Part shown: in pieces, positions 53,235 through 64,000 of the stretch
Layout: each line of letters starts with the position of its first letter
How positions within the stretch are numbered: position 1 is the first letter of the stretch
Assembly: GCF_001625305.1 (NCBI RefSeq)
Contig: NW_017804409.1
Location: 718,916-782,915, forward strand
Source of the DNA: Branchiostoma belcheri
Taxonomy: Eukaryota > Chordata > Leptocardii > Amphioxiformes > Branchiostomatidae
DNA length: 64,000 bases
Reading direction: 5' to 3'
Program-made: the position numbers and the translations under genes
The notes under the pieces: model-generated
Database searches by the model: none
What the model saw: only the letters and a program-made list of their open reading frames with translations
Told to the model about the DNA's origin: nothing

Positions 53235-53608
53235 CAGGCCTCAAAATTTACTTTTTTCTTATTGTCCCAGCACTGTCCCGAAAATAAATTTCAATTGTCC
53301 CGAAGTGAGGTTGAACTGTCCGAAAACCTGTTTTTCGGGACGTATGTATGACAACAATTTGTAGTCAACTTTATTTTGCTTACGTTCTGACTCCCAGACG
53401 CACTATAAATTATAATTCCAGAGTAGACAAGAAATTTGGGGGCTTTTCCGAGCCAAAAGCCGGGACACGTTCCTGATGGACAAAAGTAGGGCTGACATTC
53501 TGATGTTGATTATTTTTCTTTTGTCCCTCAAATGTCCCAAAGTGACTTTTCAGTTGTCCCAGCCTAAATTTTAGTGGCCATTGGGACACTGTTAATTTCG
53601 AGCCCTGC
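53235..53608. mobile_element. G family TIR element
   Basis: Left CAGGCCTCAAAATTTAC, right TTAATTTCGAGCCCTG. The TATA on both sides is compatible with an imperfect 5-bp duplication. Interior TTGTCCC / GGGACA words and CACTAAAATTTAGGCTGGGA (minus strand) match 26579-26919. Confidence 0.75.
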
Positions 53609-53985
53609 TATAGAAGAACTTTATTGACACAACAAAAGTACAGCGACTTTCGTAAGGTCCAAGACATGTAGATATACAGACAAATATACATGGGTACAAC
53701 GAAATTATCCTACGTACAAAACAATAGATGGGTCAACTAATACTTCTTGTTCTAAGGTCTAAACATTCTTTGATATATTTACCTATTTGTACACAGTAAG
53801 GGTTTTTACCTTCTAGAATGAAATTAAATTTATCTATAGCATGAAATGTAACGAATTCTGTTGAGCAGGCGGAGAGAAGGTTGAACAGCTTTCTGCGTTT
53901 ATCGTTATATAGTGTACAATTCAAAATAAAATGTTGTTCGTCTTCAATATCATTGGGACAGAATGGACAAAACCTCTGGTCGCTA
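53609..53985 (-). mobile_element. LINE 3' end, relative of 10649-11403
   Basis: On the minus strand: DQRFCPFCPNDIEDEQHFIL, then NCTLYNDKRRKLFNLLSACS and a 3' UTR ending in GTCAATAAAGTTCTTCTATA. Its 5' end is lost near the CCHC knuckle. Confidence 0.8.
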
Positions 53986-53989
53986 TATA

Positions 53990-54497
53990 GCATTTGCTAC
54001 TACTCGTTGCGTGCCATGTCATAATTAGTCCTTGGAGTATTGAAGACGTGCGTGCGACATGTCAATGAAAGTGACATTCGATAAAACTACGACACGAAAA
54101 GCTGTCACCGTAGACGGTGTGGGGGACTTTTTAATGACGGGAGACCGGCCAGGGGTCGGCCGGGGGCACAGCTGCGGGAAGCTGGGCGGGGAGAGATGTC
54201 ACGTTTCCCCGCCCGCCCGATCCCGAATGGCCCTGGGGACAGGCACCGGCACTGGCAACTCGAAACCTCGAGCGGTTGCCAAGTTTACTTTATACGAGTT
54301 TGGATGGTTTATGGTAGATTTTAGAGCCGGGTCCTAACAGAGAGGAGCCGGCAAGTCGAACGGTTTTGATCCAGCTAACATATGATAATGTTCCTTTAAA
54401 GAATTCTGAGATGCTAACTGAACACAATAGCACACAAATACGCGTACGTCTCTTCTCTTTCCTCTGATGGAGAAAAAAAGGCTTGGTCACACATGTC
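53990..54497. other. GC-rich patch, unassigned
   Basis: 54115-54260 is much richer in G and C than its surroundings (GGCCAGGGGTCGGCCGGGGG). No spliced gene can be built from it; it could be a CpG-rich promoter or an unmasked repeat. Confidence 0.35.
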
Positions 54498-54690
54498 TTA
54501 TAGCCTCTGCCAGGCTTCGGGAGGCGGCTGGGAAGAGTAGAAATTGACCAAAATAGACAGATAACATGCCGGGGGAGTTGGTCCGCTAGAAAAGTACAGT
54601 TCGGGTGCAGCAAAACTGTACTTTTCTACCGGACCAACTCCCCCGGCATGTTATCTCTCTATTACCTTCCGAAGCCTGGCAGAGGCTAAC
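54498..54690. mobile_element. Near-perfect palindrome
   Basis: TTAGCCTCTGCCAGGC (complement at the right end), CATGCCGGGGGAGTTGGTCC and AAAAGTACAGTT are mirrored about 54605. Arms are about 90 bp with a loop of some 15 bases. Same family as 44735-44962. Confidence 0.88.
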
Positions 54691-54844
54691 ATTCGTACTA
54701 GAACGTCGTGCGGTTTTCAGGTCGTAGAGTTGTAAAGCAGACTGTGACAGAACCAACTGCAAACAAGCATCAAAGACAACCGTTATACCGTGACAAGACG
54801 GCTGAATTTTGTGCGACAGGAATATGCCTCATGATTGTAGAGGT

Positions 54845-55170
54845 TTACAGTTTAAACTTTTGGTCCAACACAAATAAGTTCTCTCACCTAGAGCACTTGA
54901 CACTGTAAGGATTTTGGACACTAAACAAGACTATTTCTTGAGAGGGGTGAAGGAAGCCATATACATCAGGGCCCATCACCTTTCATTGAACCGCGACGGG
55001 GGCCGACATCGTCTACCAGATACCTTTGACCTAGTGTTGACGTCACACTTCAAACAAAGAAGCCACGTGACAAGCTTCACTGGGTCAGTCTACTGAGGAA
55101 GACCAGAGTGACTGGTCGAAAGCTCTAGGTGAGAGAACTTTTTGTGTTAGACCAAAAGTTTTAACTCTAA
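54845..55170. mobile_element. Palindromic element, GACTGGTCGAAAGCTCT core
   Basis: AACTTTTGGTCCAACACAAA...CACCTAGAGCACTTGACACT at the left; GACTGGTCGAAAGCTCTAGG...GTGTTAGACCAAAAGTTTTA at the right. The loop keeps TACCTTTGACCTAGTGTTGACGTC-type sequence as in 25613-25880. Confidence 0.8.
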
Positions 55171-55868
55171 ACATGTAAACTACCAACACAGATGAACTTT
55201 CATGATAACTCGGTAACGAGTTGGCCCTCTGTTCTTAACTCAGTACACATTCACAATTTAAATGGTTGGGCGAAGGATAACAGCTGGGATAACTTGTTTT
55301 CCCATGTGTCACTATGAAACAAGGAACCAGAAAACAACAATTTGGACCAAATAACTGCCCACATTGTAGTACCTTGTATGTGACGACCTCATGCGGACAA
55401 TAAAATTACTGCAGCCGTGCCTTTCGCGGGAAATGTTCTGCCGATCAGTCCGTGGAGACAACGCGCCAACAAACGTGCTAAATTCCGGGTACACAACCGG
55501 ATACTTCGTCTGGTAGCCGGACAATTTCTCGTTGAAATATTTCAAATTTTCAATTGATTTAAATATCAAAACGTTCTCTTTTTTTCATCTACCTGTACAG
55601 AAAATACATTCAGCTCTTCCGAACTGACGTAGGCGCAGTGTCCCGTAATGTGGAGTAAATATCATATTTCAAATATTTCTGATTTTTCAACATTTACGTC
55701 TACGCACATGTATCTACACAGAATGTAATAAAAAATCATCAAAAAAACATCAAAGCCTAAAAAACTGCAATGGCTATAACTTAGTATAAGATTAGCACGA
55801 GTAAGTTCCCCGCATATTTTTCAACATCCAAATTTCCCGAAGCCAATGCTGGTTCAATACATTTCGTC
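55171..55868. other. Unassigned; minus-strand ORF with higher CG
   Basis: 55312-55569 (minus) keeps an 85-codon frame in a stretch with more CG than its surroundings (KYFNEKLSGYQTKYPVVYPE). No family is recognised and no splice-bounded structure can be shown. Confidence 0.35.
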
Positions 55869-56345
55869 TTGTTTGTTTGTTTGTTTGTTTGTTTGTTTGT
55901 TTGTTTGTTTGTTTGTATAAACGCCTGTACGTGTCCATTGTTACAGTGGTTGAGTTTTGTGTTTCTGTGTTTTCATTCAATTTCCCGAAGCCAATGCTGG
56001 TTCAATACATTTCTTCTTGTTTGTTTGTTAATGTGTTTGTTTGTTTGCTTGCTTGCTTGTTTGTTTATTTGTTTGTATAAACGCCCGTACGTGTCCATTG
56101 TTGCATTGGTTGAGTTTGTGTTTCTGCGCAGCGGTTCCCCATGGCACATGTATATACGGTTAAACCATTGTGTACATGAGGGGTTTTGTCTTGTTTGTTT
56201 GTTTGTTTGTTTGTTTGTTTGTTTGTATAAACGCCTGTTCGTGCCTATTGTTGCAGTGGTTGAGTTTGTGTTTCTGCGCAGCGGCTCACCGTGCCACACG
56301 TACATACGGTTAAACCATTGTGTACATGAGGGGTTGTTTTTAGCC
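55869..56345. repeat. Higher-order tandem repeat with (TTTG)n cores
   Basis: Three units of about 155-165 bp. Each is a (GTTT)n run followed by ATAAACGCCTGTACGTGTCC, TTGTTGCAGTGGTTGAGTTT and a variable end. The last two share CGGTTAAACCATTGTGTACA. Confidence 0.85.
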
Positions 56346-57040
56346 TGACCATTCGGACATTGACCTGCATTGAATGCTTCCGTCACAGCGTCAACACACA
56401 CGCGCTACCCTGGCTGTCTCCATGCTTTACGGTAATTTCGACATTTATATATTATCCCTACTTCGTGTCATGACAGTTGGTGTGTTTGGTGTACGCTTTT
56501 GCTGGCAACTCGTACTGACACGTAACTACATTGTAGTTGTGTCAAAAATTTCTCTATCCTACGCCTAGGCGGCTATGCCGTGCGCGCTTAATTGATGTTG
56601 AATCTAATAATAAACATCCTGATTTCTGTACAGTGGAATCTGTACGAGTGTCCACTTCTGCATAAGGAACAATCTGGCAACTGTTACCGGTTTTTGTAGG
56701 TTCCTTAGATTATATTTTTTCCCAATGATATATTATCAGTAGCTGTTAAGAATTGTGTCTATGGTGACCGCGCGTCCACTGTGAGCATTTTTTAGGTCCC
56801 TCAAGTAGTGACTATTCGCAGGTTTGGCTGTACTCAGGTGAAACTGTAGACTGCTTGGTTTGGTGGTTTAGAGGTCCCTGCTTTTGAACCAGAAGGTTGC
56901 GATTTTGGATCTTAAAGCTGTTGTTACCCTAGGCCTATACTAGTCCTACTGACTGGCACTAGCTCGCAAGGGCTGTAGTTCTGAATACTACACGTTAAAC
57001 CGTGGTCCACTGTTCACATATTTGTTGACTCTGCCGAATC
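56346..57040 (+). other. Mostly unassigned; degraded SINE at 56855-57015
   Basis: GGTTTGGTGGTTTAGAGGTC and CACGTTAAACCGTGGTCCACTG resemble the SINE at 27677-27960. The rest shows nothing. Confidence 0.4.
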
Positions 57041-57041
57041 A

Positions 57042-57082
57042 GAGTGTGTGTGTGAGAGAGAGACAGAGAGAGAGACAGAGAG

Positions 57083-57122
<40 letters not shown>
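57042..57122. repeat. Compound (GT)n/(GA)n microsatellite
   Basis: GTGTGTGTGAGAGAGAGACA, then AGAGAGAGTGTG and a pure (TG)n run. Confidence 0.95.
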
Positions 57123-57123
<1 letters not shown>

Positions 57124-57876
57124 ATGTGTGGGTGGGTGTGGGTGGGTGCATGCGCGCGCGTGTGTATATACGCACTTGTCAATGTAGACAGAGGAAATCG
57201 TCCAAATAATCTCTAAATAACAACTTCTCAGCACAAAATCTGTAACTTAGAAGCAATACACGGGCGGAGAATGTGTGTATTGGAATTTTTCACCGATACA
57301 TGTCGTACCCAGTCATGCCCCACACTTGTAACGTCCCTTCAACTTCAACTTGTCAAACCAATAACATCATGTTTCCATCTAGTAACAAACTGTAACACAT
57401 CCGAATACCTTCACAGAGAGAACCTTCATATGCATTACTTGCATCGCTTCTCTCTGTGCCTGTGGTACATGGCTATGCTATTGTATAGCTATAGGTAGCT
57501 TGAGAATGCTTCTTCCAGCCCGTTTTTTGGTGATTTAGTTGCAAAATTTAAGTGGTCCTCATCTTTACAATTGTCATAAGCCAGACTAATATGCAGTTAT
57601 TACAGAACAGTGATGATTATTGTGAGGGGTATTCTGTGACTAATAAACGAATGCCCAAACGTTCAGACCTCTCTGTTCTCACAATTGGAGCCCTTAAGGT
57701 AGAACCGCGATGCTGTCCACATATACACCTCCGGCTCCTCATTTACAGACTTGTGTTTCTCTTGTGTGTGATTTTTTTTGTTTGTTTGCTTCTCTGTTAG
57801 ACCTAAAGCTGCGTGAACAGACTTGGATTTGCTTGTGGTGTCGCTCCTGAAAAGGATGCTCTTTTCCCGCAACGCA
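57123..57876. other. No feature recognised
   Basis: No supported exon or repeat end. Confidence 0.4.
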
Positions 57877-58065
57877 GTTCCAGCTAGCCTCCATAGCATG
57901 CCAGAAACTGGGGGTCTTTGGGAGCTTTTATGTGCTATTTTCTGATTGCATATAGACAACATAGCCGGCCTGGTTGAATTACCCCCGTTTTTTGAACTGG
58001 GCTAATCAGAAAACAGCCGAAGACCACCAAACCCCCAGTTCTATAAGCCTGCTACGGAGGCTAGT
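57877..58065. mobile_element. Short TIR element
   Basis: TAGCCTCCATAGCATGCCAG...CTGGGGGTCTT at the left; CCCCCAGTTCTATAAGCCTG...CTACGGAGGCTA at the right. An inverted relative is at 39600-39790. Confidence 0.75.
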
Positions 58066-58189
58066 TCCAGCGACGAACCTTCTTTCCCCCGCTTGGATGG
58101 CGCGCAGAATGTACCCAGGATTCAGCACCAAGGACAGGGCCCGCGCGGTCTTCCCTCTGTATTTGTGTTCTTCGTCCAAACAGAAATGC

Positions 58190-58720
58190 GTAGATACAAC
58201 AACAAGGGCTTCGACCTACTCTACAGGTTACTGTTCTGGTTTCAGTTTGTAAAATTCTGTTTCTCGTCTTTCCAAGAAGCCTTGGGCGTAACCTAAGATG
58301 TGCCCCAGTTTCTTTCACACACGCACGCACAGATATGTAGTAAAATACCGTGTGCATTTCTTCTTTCCTCCTCCTTTTCATCAGAATAAAAACACGTAAA
58401 AAAACAACAACAACAAGGGCATTGACCTATTCTCAAAGGTTACTGTCCAGGTTTCAGCCTGTGAAATTCTGTGTCTTGTCTTTGAAAGACGCCTCTGGCG
58501 TAATGTAAGATATGCCCCAGTTTCTTTCACACACGCACGCATAGAGTTGTGTGCATTTCTTCTTTCCTCCTCCCTTCCTTCCTTCCGAATATAAACACGT
58601 AAATTTAAATCAACAACAAGGGCATTGACCTTCTCTACAGATTACTGTCCTGGTTTCAGCTTGTGAAATTCTGTGTCTTTCAAAGACGCCTAGCGCCTCG
58701 AGCGTAACGTAAGATATATA
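58190..58720. repeat. Tandem repeat, about 205 bp, three units
   Basis: ACAACAAGGGCTTCGACCTA (58200), ACAACAAGGGCATTGACCTA (58411) and ACAACAAGGGCATTGACCTT (58611) begin units containing CTGGTTTCAG, CCCCAGTTTCTTTCACACAC and TTTCTTCTTTCCTCCTC. The third unit is shorter. Confidence 0.85.
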
Positions 58721-58839
58721 AGGAATATCAGGAAGCTAATAAATGATTGCAAATGAATTGACGGAAGCAAAGATATAGCAAAGTACCAGCTCTTGCTACC
58801 TTGCTAGTATCCATTGTTAGCCCCTTATATCTGTATCTA

Positions 58840-59200
58840 TATCTGTATCTGTATCTGTATAGCAGGTATAACCGCCCTTCGGCGTAACAAAACAACTTCG
58901 CAGGCAGCTGGCTACATTAAACCGAGCGACCTGTTACACCCAGTCTTTGCACGTCTAACTGTAGGAGTTGTTTAAAGCTTTCTAGTGATGATGCCCCGAC
59001 TGTGCTTGGTGTCAACGAGCTCGAGTTCCACTCCACGATAGTTCTTGGAAAATACGAGTTTTTGAACACCTTAATTCTTGGTTGATAACTCTGATATCTG
59101 AAGGCATGACTGTTTCTTGTTCTTTTCTGGGCTGTTATCAGATACTTAGTGGTTGGTACATCCACCATATTCATGGCTAGATCTCGATGCCTTGATTTGA
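58840..59200 (-). mobile_element. LINE 3' end
   Basis: Minus strand: FRYQSYQPRIKVFKNSYFPR, TIVEWNSSSLTPSTVGASSL, ESFKQ, then a tail with GTTACGCCGAAGGGCGGTTA. Same family as 14440-14800. Confidence 0.8.
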
Positions 59201-59504
59201 TATGATACTAGAAAACCTACAACTACCTGGTCACACAGAATTTACACATATACACTGACCACACGCAGCTTTTAGGAACGCATTGTAGAGTCCCTTGTCA
59301 TTCATAAAAGCGCTTGTTTTAACATCGTTTCTTTTAATCTCTTTGTTAACGCAGCTGATCATTATTTCGTACAACAAGCCTTTGTTAATAACGTTTTTTA
59401 GTCAGGACGCACCACGTTATGTTTTTTTTTAATAATAGACTTTGAATGTGTGTACAATCTTTCAGTTTCTTTGTACTGCATATAACTTAGGGGTACACCA
59501 TATT

Positions 59505-59800
59505 TGTCTGTATCTGTATAGCCGGGATAACCGCCCTTCGGCGTAACACACCAGCTTCTGTATCTGTGTAGCCGGTATAACCGCCCTTCGGCGTAACACA
59601 CCAGCTTCTGTATCTGTATAGCCTGTATAACTGCCCTTCGGCGTAACACACCAGCTTCTGTATCTGTATAGCCGGTATAACCGCCCTTTGGCGTAACACA
59701 CCAGCTTCGCAGGCACGTGGCGCGACAGCAGCTGGCTACATTACACCGATCGACTTGTTACACCTAACCCTTGAACATCTAACTCTAAACATTGTTCACC
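59505..59800 (-). mobile_element. LINE tail with four about 60-bp tandem units
   Basis: Units of GTTACGCCGAAGGGCGGTTA, TACCGGCTATACAGATACAG and AAGCTGGTGT on the minus strand, preceded by the LINE segment that includes GTGTAACAAGTCGATCGGTGT. The tail is the 3' terminal repeat of the LINE family seen at 14440 and 58840. Confidence 0.8.
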
Positions 59801-60634
59801 AAATATACTCAAATGGTCAAATATACTGTACAGTAGAATATACCGGAATAGCCGGCCGTGGGATACAAAACTGTACTCCTATGGCTGAAAAACTCATGGC
59901 ATATACTAGCAATCTATTTGGCCAATTTCTACTATTTTCCAGGTAGAGCTAAACTAGCCTTTATATACGAAGAGAAGTTTTTGCATCGATAAGATCAAAT
60001 TTTGAAGGGAGGCGAAGTGTTTCCACCACATGTTCCCACTAAGTCCTTTCTGCCTATTTGTTAGCAACATCGTATGCAGCTTTAATAGAGCTTTTTCTTC
60101 GCATCTGTTTAAGATGGATATCACATCTACCAATATATAAAGAAAGCATTGTAGTTCGTCTGTGGCGATTGAAAACAGTGCAAAACAGAATGTTTGGAAA
60201 CAGGGAAAGAATGAGATCTTTAGTGTGAAACTGTAGGCTCGTAGATAAGATCAGTTGCCATAGGTGGGACTGACGACAAGGTTTATGAAGAACGTTGCCA
60301 TCTAAACATGCGGATATTTTACAAGTAGATGAACGTAAAAATTAATAACAAAATCCATTCATGAAAATACAGTTTGCTATGGCTGGTTAAACCGATTCTA
60401 CAATCCAGCATCCATGCAAAAAAAACAACCACCAAAATGATATAAACATCGCACTGGTTTTGAGCAGTCACTCACGTGCGACGTAGAGCGAACTCCAATT
60501 TAGGCGACATATTTTTGCCGTCGTTGGAGAGAGAAAGGCGATAGTTTTGGGCTCAGATACTGAAGAACATCAAAAGCAATGATAAAAAGGAGACCCCAGT
60601 CACAAAGGGGCAACATCAATGGACACGGAATCCC
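59801..60634. other. No feature recognised
   Basis: No repeat end, ORF or exon that I can support. Confidence 0.4.
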
Positions 60635-61075
60635 ATTTAATACTGCGTCGTGGATTCATTCTTTTGCTGGACCAACAGTATCATTAGCCATTTCAAGGTC
60701 CAGTCATTAGCGTCTGACTTTGTTGTTGTTCTTGATGGTTTCAGCAAATTCTACCTCTGTGAAAATGGAGTATTTCTGTCCCCTTATATTTTAATACTGC
60801 GTCGTGGATTCATTCTTTTGCTGGACCAACGGTATCATTAGCCATTTCAAGGTCCAGTCATTAGCGTCTGACTTTGTTGTTGTTCTTGATGGTTTCAGCG
60901 AATTCTACTTCTATAAAATTGGGGTATTTCTTTCCCCTTATATTTTAATACTGCGTCGTAGATTCATTCTTTTGCTGGACCAACGGTATCACTAGCCATT
61001 TCAAGGTCCAGTCATTAGCGTTTGACTTTGTTATTGTTCTTGGTTTCAGCGAATTCTACTTCCAAAATATTGGAG
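60635..61075. repeat. 154-bp tandem repeat, three units
   Basis: Units start TTTAATACTGCGTCGTGGAT near 60636, 60790 and 60944 and include CATTTCAAGGTCCAGTCATT. The period is not a multiple of three, so the 63-codon ORFs within do not join up. Confidence 0.9.
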
Positions 61076-61094
61076 CATTTGAAAACTATCTCTT

Positions 61095-61410
61095 CTATAC
61101 TCTTCTATCGTTTTCCATTGTGTCTGTAGCTAACATGAAGTTCAATTTGCGTTTTTTAATAAAATGTCGGAGTGAAAGGAAAGACACGCTTCTCTGAAAT
61201 TAAAGTACCGATTGTGAACCCGACTGTGGGTTTATAATTCTACTTCTATAAAATTGGAGCATATTTCTTTCCTCTTCTATCGTTTTCCATTGTGTCTGTA
61301 GCTAACATGAAGTTCAATTTGTGTTTTTTTAATAAAATGTCGGAGTGGAAGGAACGACACCCTTCTCGGAAATTAAAGTACCGATTGTGAACCCGACTGT
61401 GGATTTAGAC
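61095..61410. repeat. 177-bp tandem pair
   Basis: CTTCTATCGTTTTCCATTGT through TAAAGTACCGATTGTGAACC occurs at about 61100-61230 and 61277-61405. Confidence 0.88.
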
Positions 61411-61834
61411 CTAATCTTCATAATCCCAGGTTCTGTCGAGTCTTCTGACAGACTTTCATTTTTGCTGAAAATTCCGCGGATTTGCGCACTTCTTTGGCGA
61501 TGTGGGAGTGCAGCCGTTTTTTTAAACCCTTTTTTCCGCCTGGTTTGGCGGGCTAAGCGACGGAGCAGGCGGCACACAGACCGTGAAAAGGACCCAGAAT
61601 ATCACTTTCCACTGAGTTTCGTTTCACCCATAAGAGACCCATAATCGCAAGCACTTTGCTGTCTTGATCAAAGTGTTTTTCCGTTTCATGTGTCGGTCTC
61701 TTGGCAGAAAGGTTAGCAAAGTACACGACTCCAGTCGCTATCGCCTCGCGTTTGTGTCTTGTCTCTGTCGGCTTTACCGACGATCTGGCGAGGGTCGGTA
61801 CAAAGTTGTCCGTTTGACGGCACGTGGCCTTCAA
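61411..61834. other. No feature recognised
   Basis: Higher GC than the following array; ORFs on both strands overlap. The first unit of the next array emerges from its right edge. Confidence 0.35.
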
Positions 61835-62640
61835 AGAGGACTTTCATGTGAGAGTGGGGATTACATGTTGACTTCTGTCGAACATACAGAGACCGGGGGA
61901 GGGAGACTGAGACATGGAACGACAGAACGAGAGAGAACAGAAAAAGAAAAATTACAACCTTGCATAACGTCTTGGTGTGAGCCTGTAGGTACACATATTC
62001 CGTGTTGAAATGGACCCCAAAACTAAATGCCAAATCGAACTTTCATGTGAGAGTGGGGATTACATGTTGACTTCTGTCGAACATACAGAGACCGGGGGAG
62101 GGAGACTGAGACATGGAACGACAGAACGAGAGAGAACAGAAAAAGAAAACTTACAACCTTGCATAGTGATCTTGGTGTGAGCCTGTAGGTACACATATTC
62201 CGTGTTGAAATGAACGCCAAAAGTAAACGTCAAATCAAACTTTCATGTGAGAGTGGGGATTACATGTTGACTTCTGTGAAACATACAGAGACCGGGGGAG
62301 GGCTGAGACACGGAACGACAGAACGAGAGACACGGAAAAGAAAAATTACAACCTTGCATAATGGTCTTAGTGTGAGCCTGTAGGTACACATATTGCGTGT
62401 TGAAATGAACGCCAAAAGTAAACGTCAAATCAAACTTTCATGTGAGAGTGGGGATTACATGTTGACTTCTGTGAAACACACAGAGACCGGGGGAGGGAGA
62501 CTGAGACATGGAACGACAGAACGAGAGACACAGAAAAAGAAAACTTACAACCTTGCATGGTGGTCTTGGTGTGAGCCTGTAGGTATATATATATCCCATG
62601 TTAAAATGGACGCCAAATCTTAACGCATCAGGAATAGCTA
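61835..62640. repeat. About 200-bp tandem repeat, four units
   Basis: ACTTTCATGTGAGAGTGGGG at about 61840, 62039, 62240 and 62434. Each unit has ACCGGGGGAGGG, ACGACAGAACGAGAGA and CTTGGTGTGAGCCTGTAGGT. Spacing 200, 200, 194. Confidence 0.92.
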
Positions 62641-62649
62641 TTCTCACAC

Positions 62650-62870
62650 CAATTGACCTTATTACACGACAACTGTACGTGGTACAATGTTTGGCAACGA
62701 CTATTGAACATAGTACAAAAAGAAAAAAGTATAAAATGAAACTTCATCCTAGTTGCTAAAGCATGAAGTGCTAGTATGATATACAATCAAGTAGGGCAAA
62801 TCATTACTTTCGGCATTTTTCCTAATAACAAACAGTCTTTTATGTAATTTACCTATCATTGTATTTGAAT
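62650..62870 (+). repeat. Interspersed repeat, uninterrupted copy of 7163-7630
   Basis: ACACGACAACTGTACGTGGT, then GCTAGTATGATATACAATCA and CATTTTTCCTAATAACAAAC run on without the M insertion found at 7252-7522. Confidence 0.65.
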
Positions 62871-63019
62871 ATATATAAATCCGTCTGTAGCAGCGAGTCT
62901 GTTGAAATCTTATATCTGTATATCGGAGTAGGAATCTGAATTGGTCAGCTGGTAATATACCACCCTTCTACTGCAGGTACCTTTGAGCCGCTGGTTATAA
63001 TGTTAATTTTGTAAATTTA

Positions 63020-63405
63020 GGCCACAGCAAGTAATTTTTATGGATGACATCAGCGCGCGCATTAATTTTCGCCTGATTTAAAAAAAAAAAGAAATTTTGT
63101 TGCCCTCTGACAGTGGTCAACATGCCGAAAATGGGCAAAGATGTCTGTTGCCATGCCGGGAGCCAGATAACTGAAGAGAGGAGACAAGAAAAGGCTCTGA
63201 TTTAATGTTTTGTTTCTTACGTATACTTTGATGCAGTGATATGTGATGCTGGCTGTGTATATGTGATGTTCCCACTGAATCAAAACCATTTGTACAATAA
63301 TTGAGTCAACATTTTAAAATGTAGGAACCTTGTTTTTTTCGACCCGCTCGCATTAGATTTGGAGTCGGCGGAGGATGTCATCCATAAAATTTACTTGTTG
63401 TGGCC
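63020..63405. mobile_element. H2 family MITE
   Basis: TTA on both sides, full ends. Slightly shorter than the other copies. Confidence 0.88.
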
Positions 63406-63519
63406 TTATTGCAAATACATGCCATAGGCATAGGGCTAATTGCAAGTACAAAGAGCATGTATGACAAAGAAAGACAGCGATATAAGATACATTCTACAAC
63501 ATAGGTGGTACTAGTTTTG

Positions 63520-63770
63520 TTGGGTTTGACTTCTTATGAGGCAATGAAAGACGACCCACTTCTTCTATGATATGTGGGCTCTTTGGTAGAACTGTTAATT
63601 CTTAGTAGAATTAATATTGTTTTCTCGTGGTAAGGAAGACTTGGAAAGCTAGGGTGTATTTTGGACACGATGGTGAATAATTGGTTTCTGATATCATCAT
63701 AAAATGAACAATTACAGATGAAATGATTTTCGTTATATGACACCTGACCCCGAACGATTTGTCACTCTTG
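63520..63770 (-). pseudogene. LINE ORF2 C-terminal fragment
   Basis: Minus strand: YNENHFICNCSFYDDIRNQL has the HF..NC half of the CCHC knuckle followed by the Y-x-D-x-R spacing seen in the LINE fragments at 10868 and 53609. The two upstream cysteines are lost. Confidence 0.55.
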
Positions 63771-64000
63771 AATCATTCATACTTATTTCTTACAGCAGTT
63801 TGAAGATAGCTGATTAAAAAAAGAAGTCCCTGTCGTATTTGATGTCTCCAGGTTCAATTCTGTGATATATTGTCCTCTACCGGTCAACATTAACAATGAT
63901 AAAATCGTACTTCACAACAGCCCTACAGCTTCAGCTATGGCCGAACAGTCCTATGAAAATGACAGTCTGTCTCATAGGGCACATTTGTAAGCTAACTCAG
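63771..64000. other. No feature recognised
   Basis: Window edge. AGTCCTATGAAAATGACAGT followed by CATAGGGC forms a weak inverted pair; nothing else seen. Confidence 0.3.

Noticed and set aside
54059..54337. 92-codon ORF in a GC-rich patch
   Set aside because: Simple Gly/Thr runs and no splice-bounded structure; composition alone explains the open frame.

Overview
This is eukaryotic, metazoan nuclear DNA: an AT-leaning, repeat-dense window with four spliced protein genes whose introns follow GT-AG rules. The gene content (a Golgi GalNAc alpha-2,6-sialyltransferase, VTI1A, RPL34, a C2H2 zinc-finger gene), the many small non-autonomous DNA transposons, tRNA-headed SINEs and GT microsatellites suggest an invertebrate deuterostome. 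A cephalochordate (amphioxus) is my best guess; that is inference, since no species marker is visible.

Genes lie only between about 26.3 and 52.4 kb. Two divergent pairs are arranged tail to tail. VTI1A (minus, 8 coding exons, 26338-33519) and RPL34 (plus, 5 coding exons, 34002-36456) diverge from a short shared promoter region. A sialyltransferase of the ST6GALNAC1/2 type (minus, 8 coding exons, 37056-45231) and a ten-finger C2H2 gene (plus, 3 coding exons, 47740-52357) diverge from 45.2-46.1 kb. RPL34 and the sialyltransferase converge. Exon boundaries were set by hand: splice sites and reading phase agree at every junction, and the totals are 217, 118, 449 (or 438) and 586 residues. The products do not form a pathway: VTI1A is an endosome/Golgi SNARE, RPL34 a ribosomal protein, the sialyltransferase a Golgi enzyme and the finger protein a probable DNA-binding regulator.

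The flanks (1-26 kb, 52.5-64 kb) and the introns are mostly mobile DNA. Family names used below: H1-H4, about 320-420 bp elements with inverted ends beginning GGCC and 3-bp TTA/TAA duplications (PIF/Harbinger-like). H1 begins GGCCACACCAATTTAATT, H2 GGCCACAGCAAGTAATTTTT, H3 GGCCATGTTGATTTGATTAT, H4 GGCCACACCGACTTAATTTT. M, about 270 bp with ends CTAGAGAAGTAACATTTGC / GTTTACCGAAGGAAAACAT. F, palindromic elements with core GATGAAGATGACAGACGGTC or related cores. G, ends CAGGGCTCGAAAT with 5-bp duplications. Non-LTR retrotransposon 3' ends, SINEs, minisatellites and nested insertions fill much of the rest. No bacterial-type system, CRISPR array or functional RNA gene was found. The most unusual material is the nested and palindromic transposon architecture.
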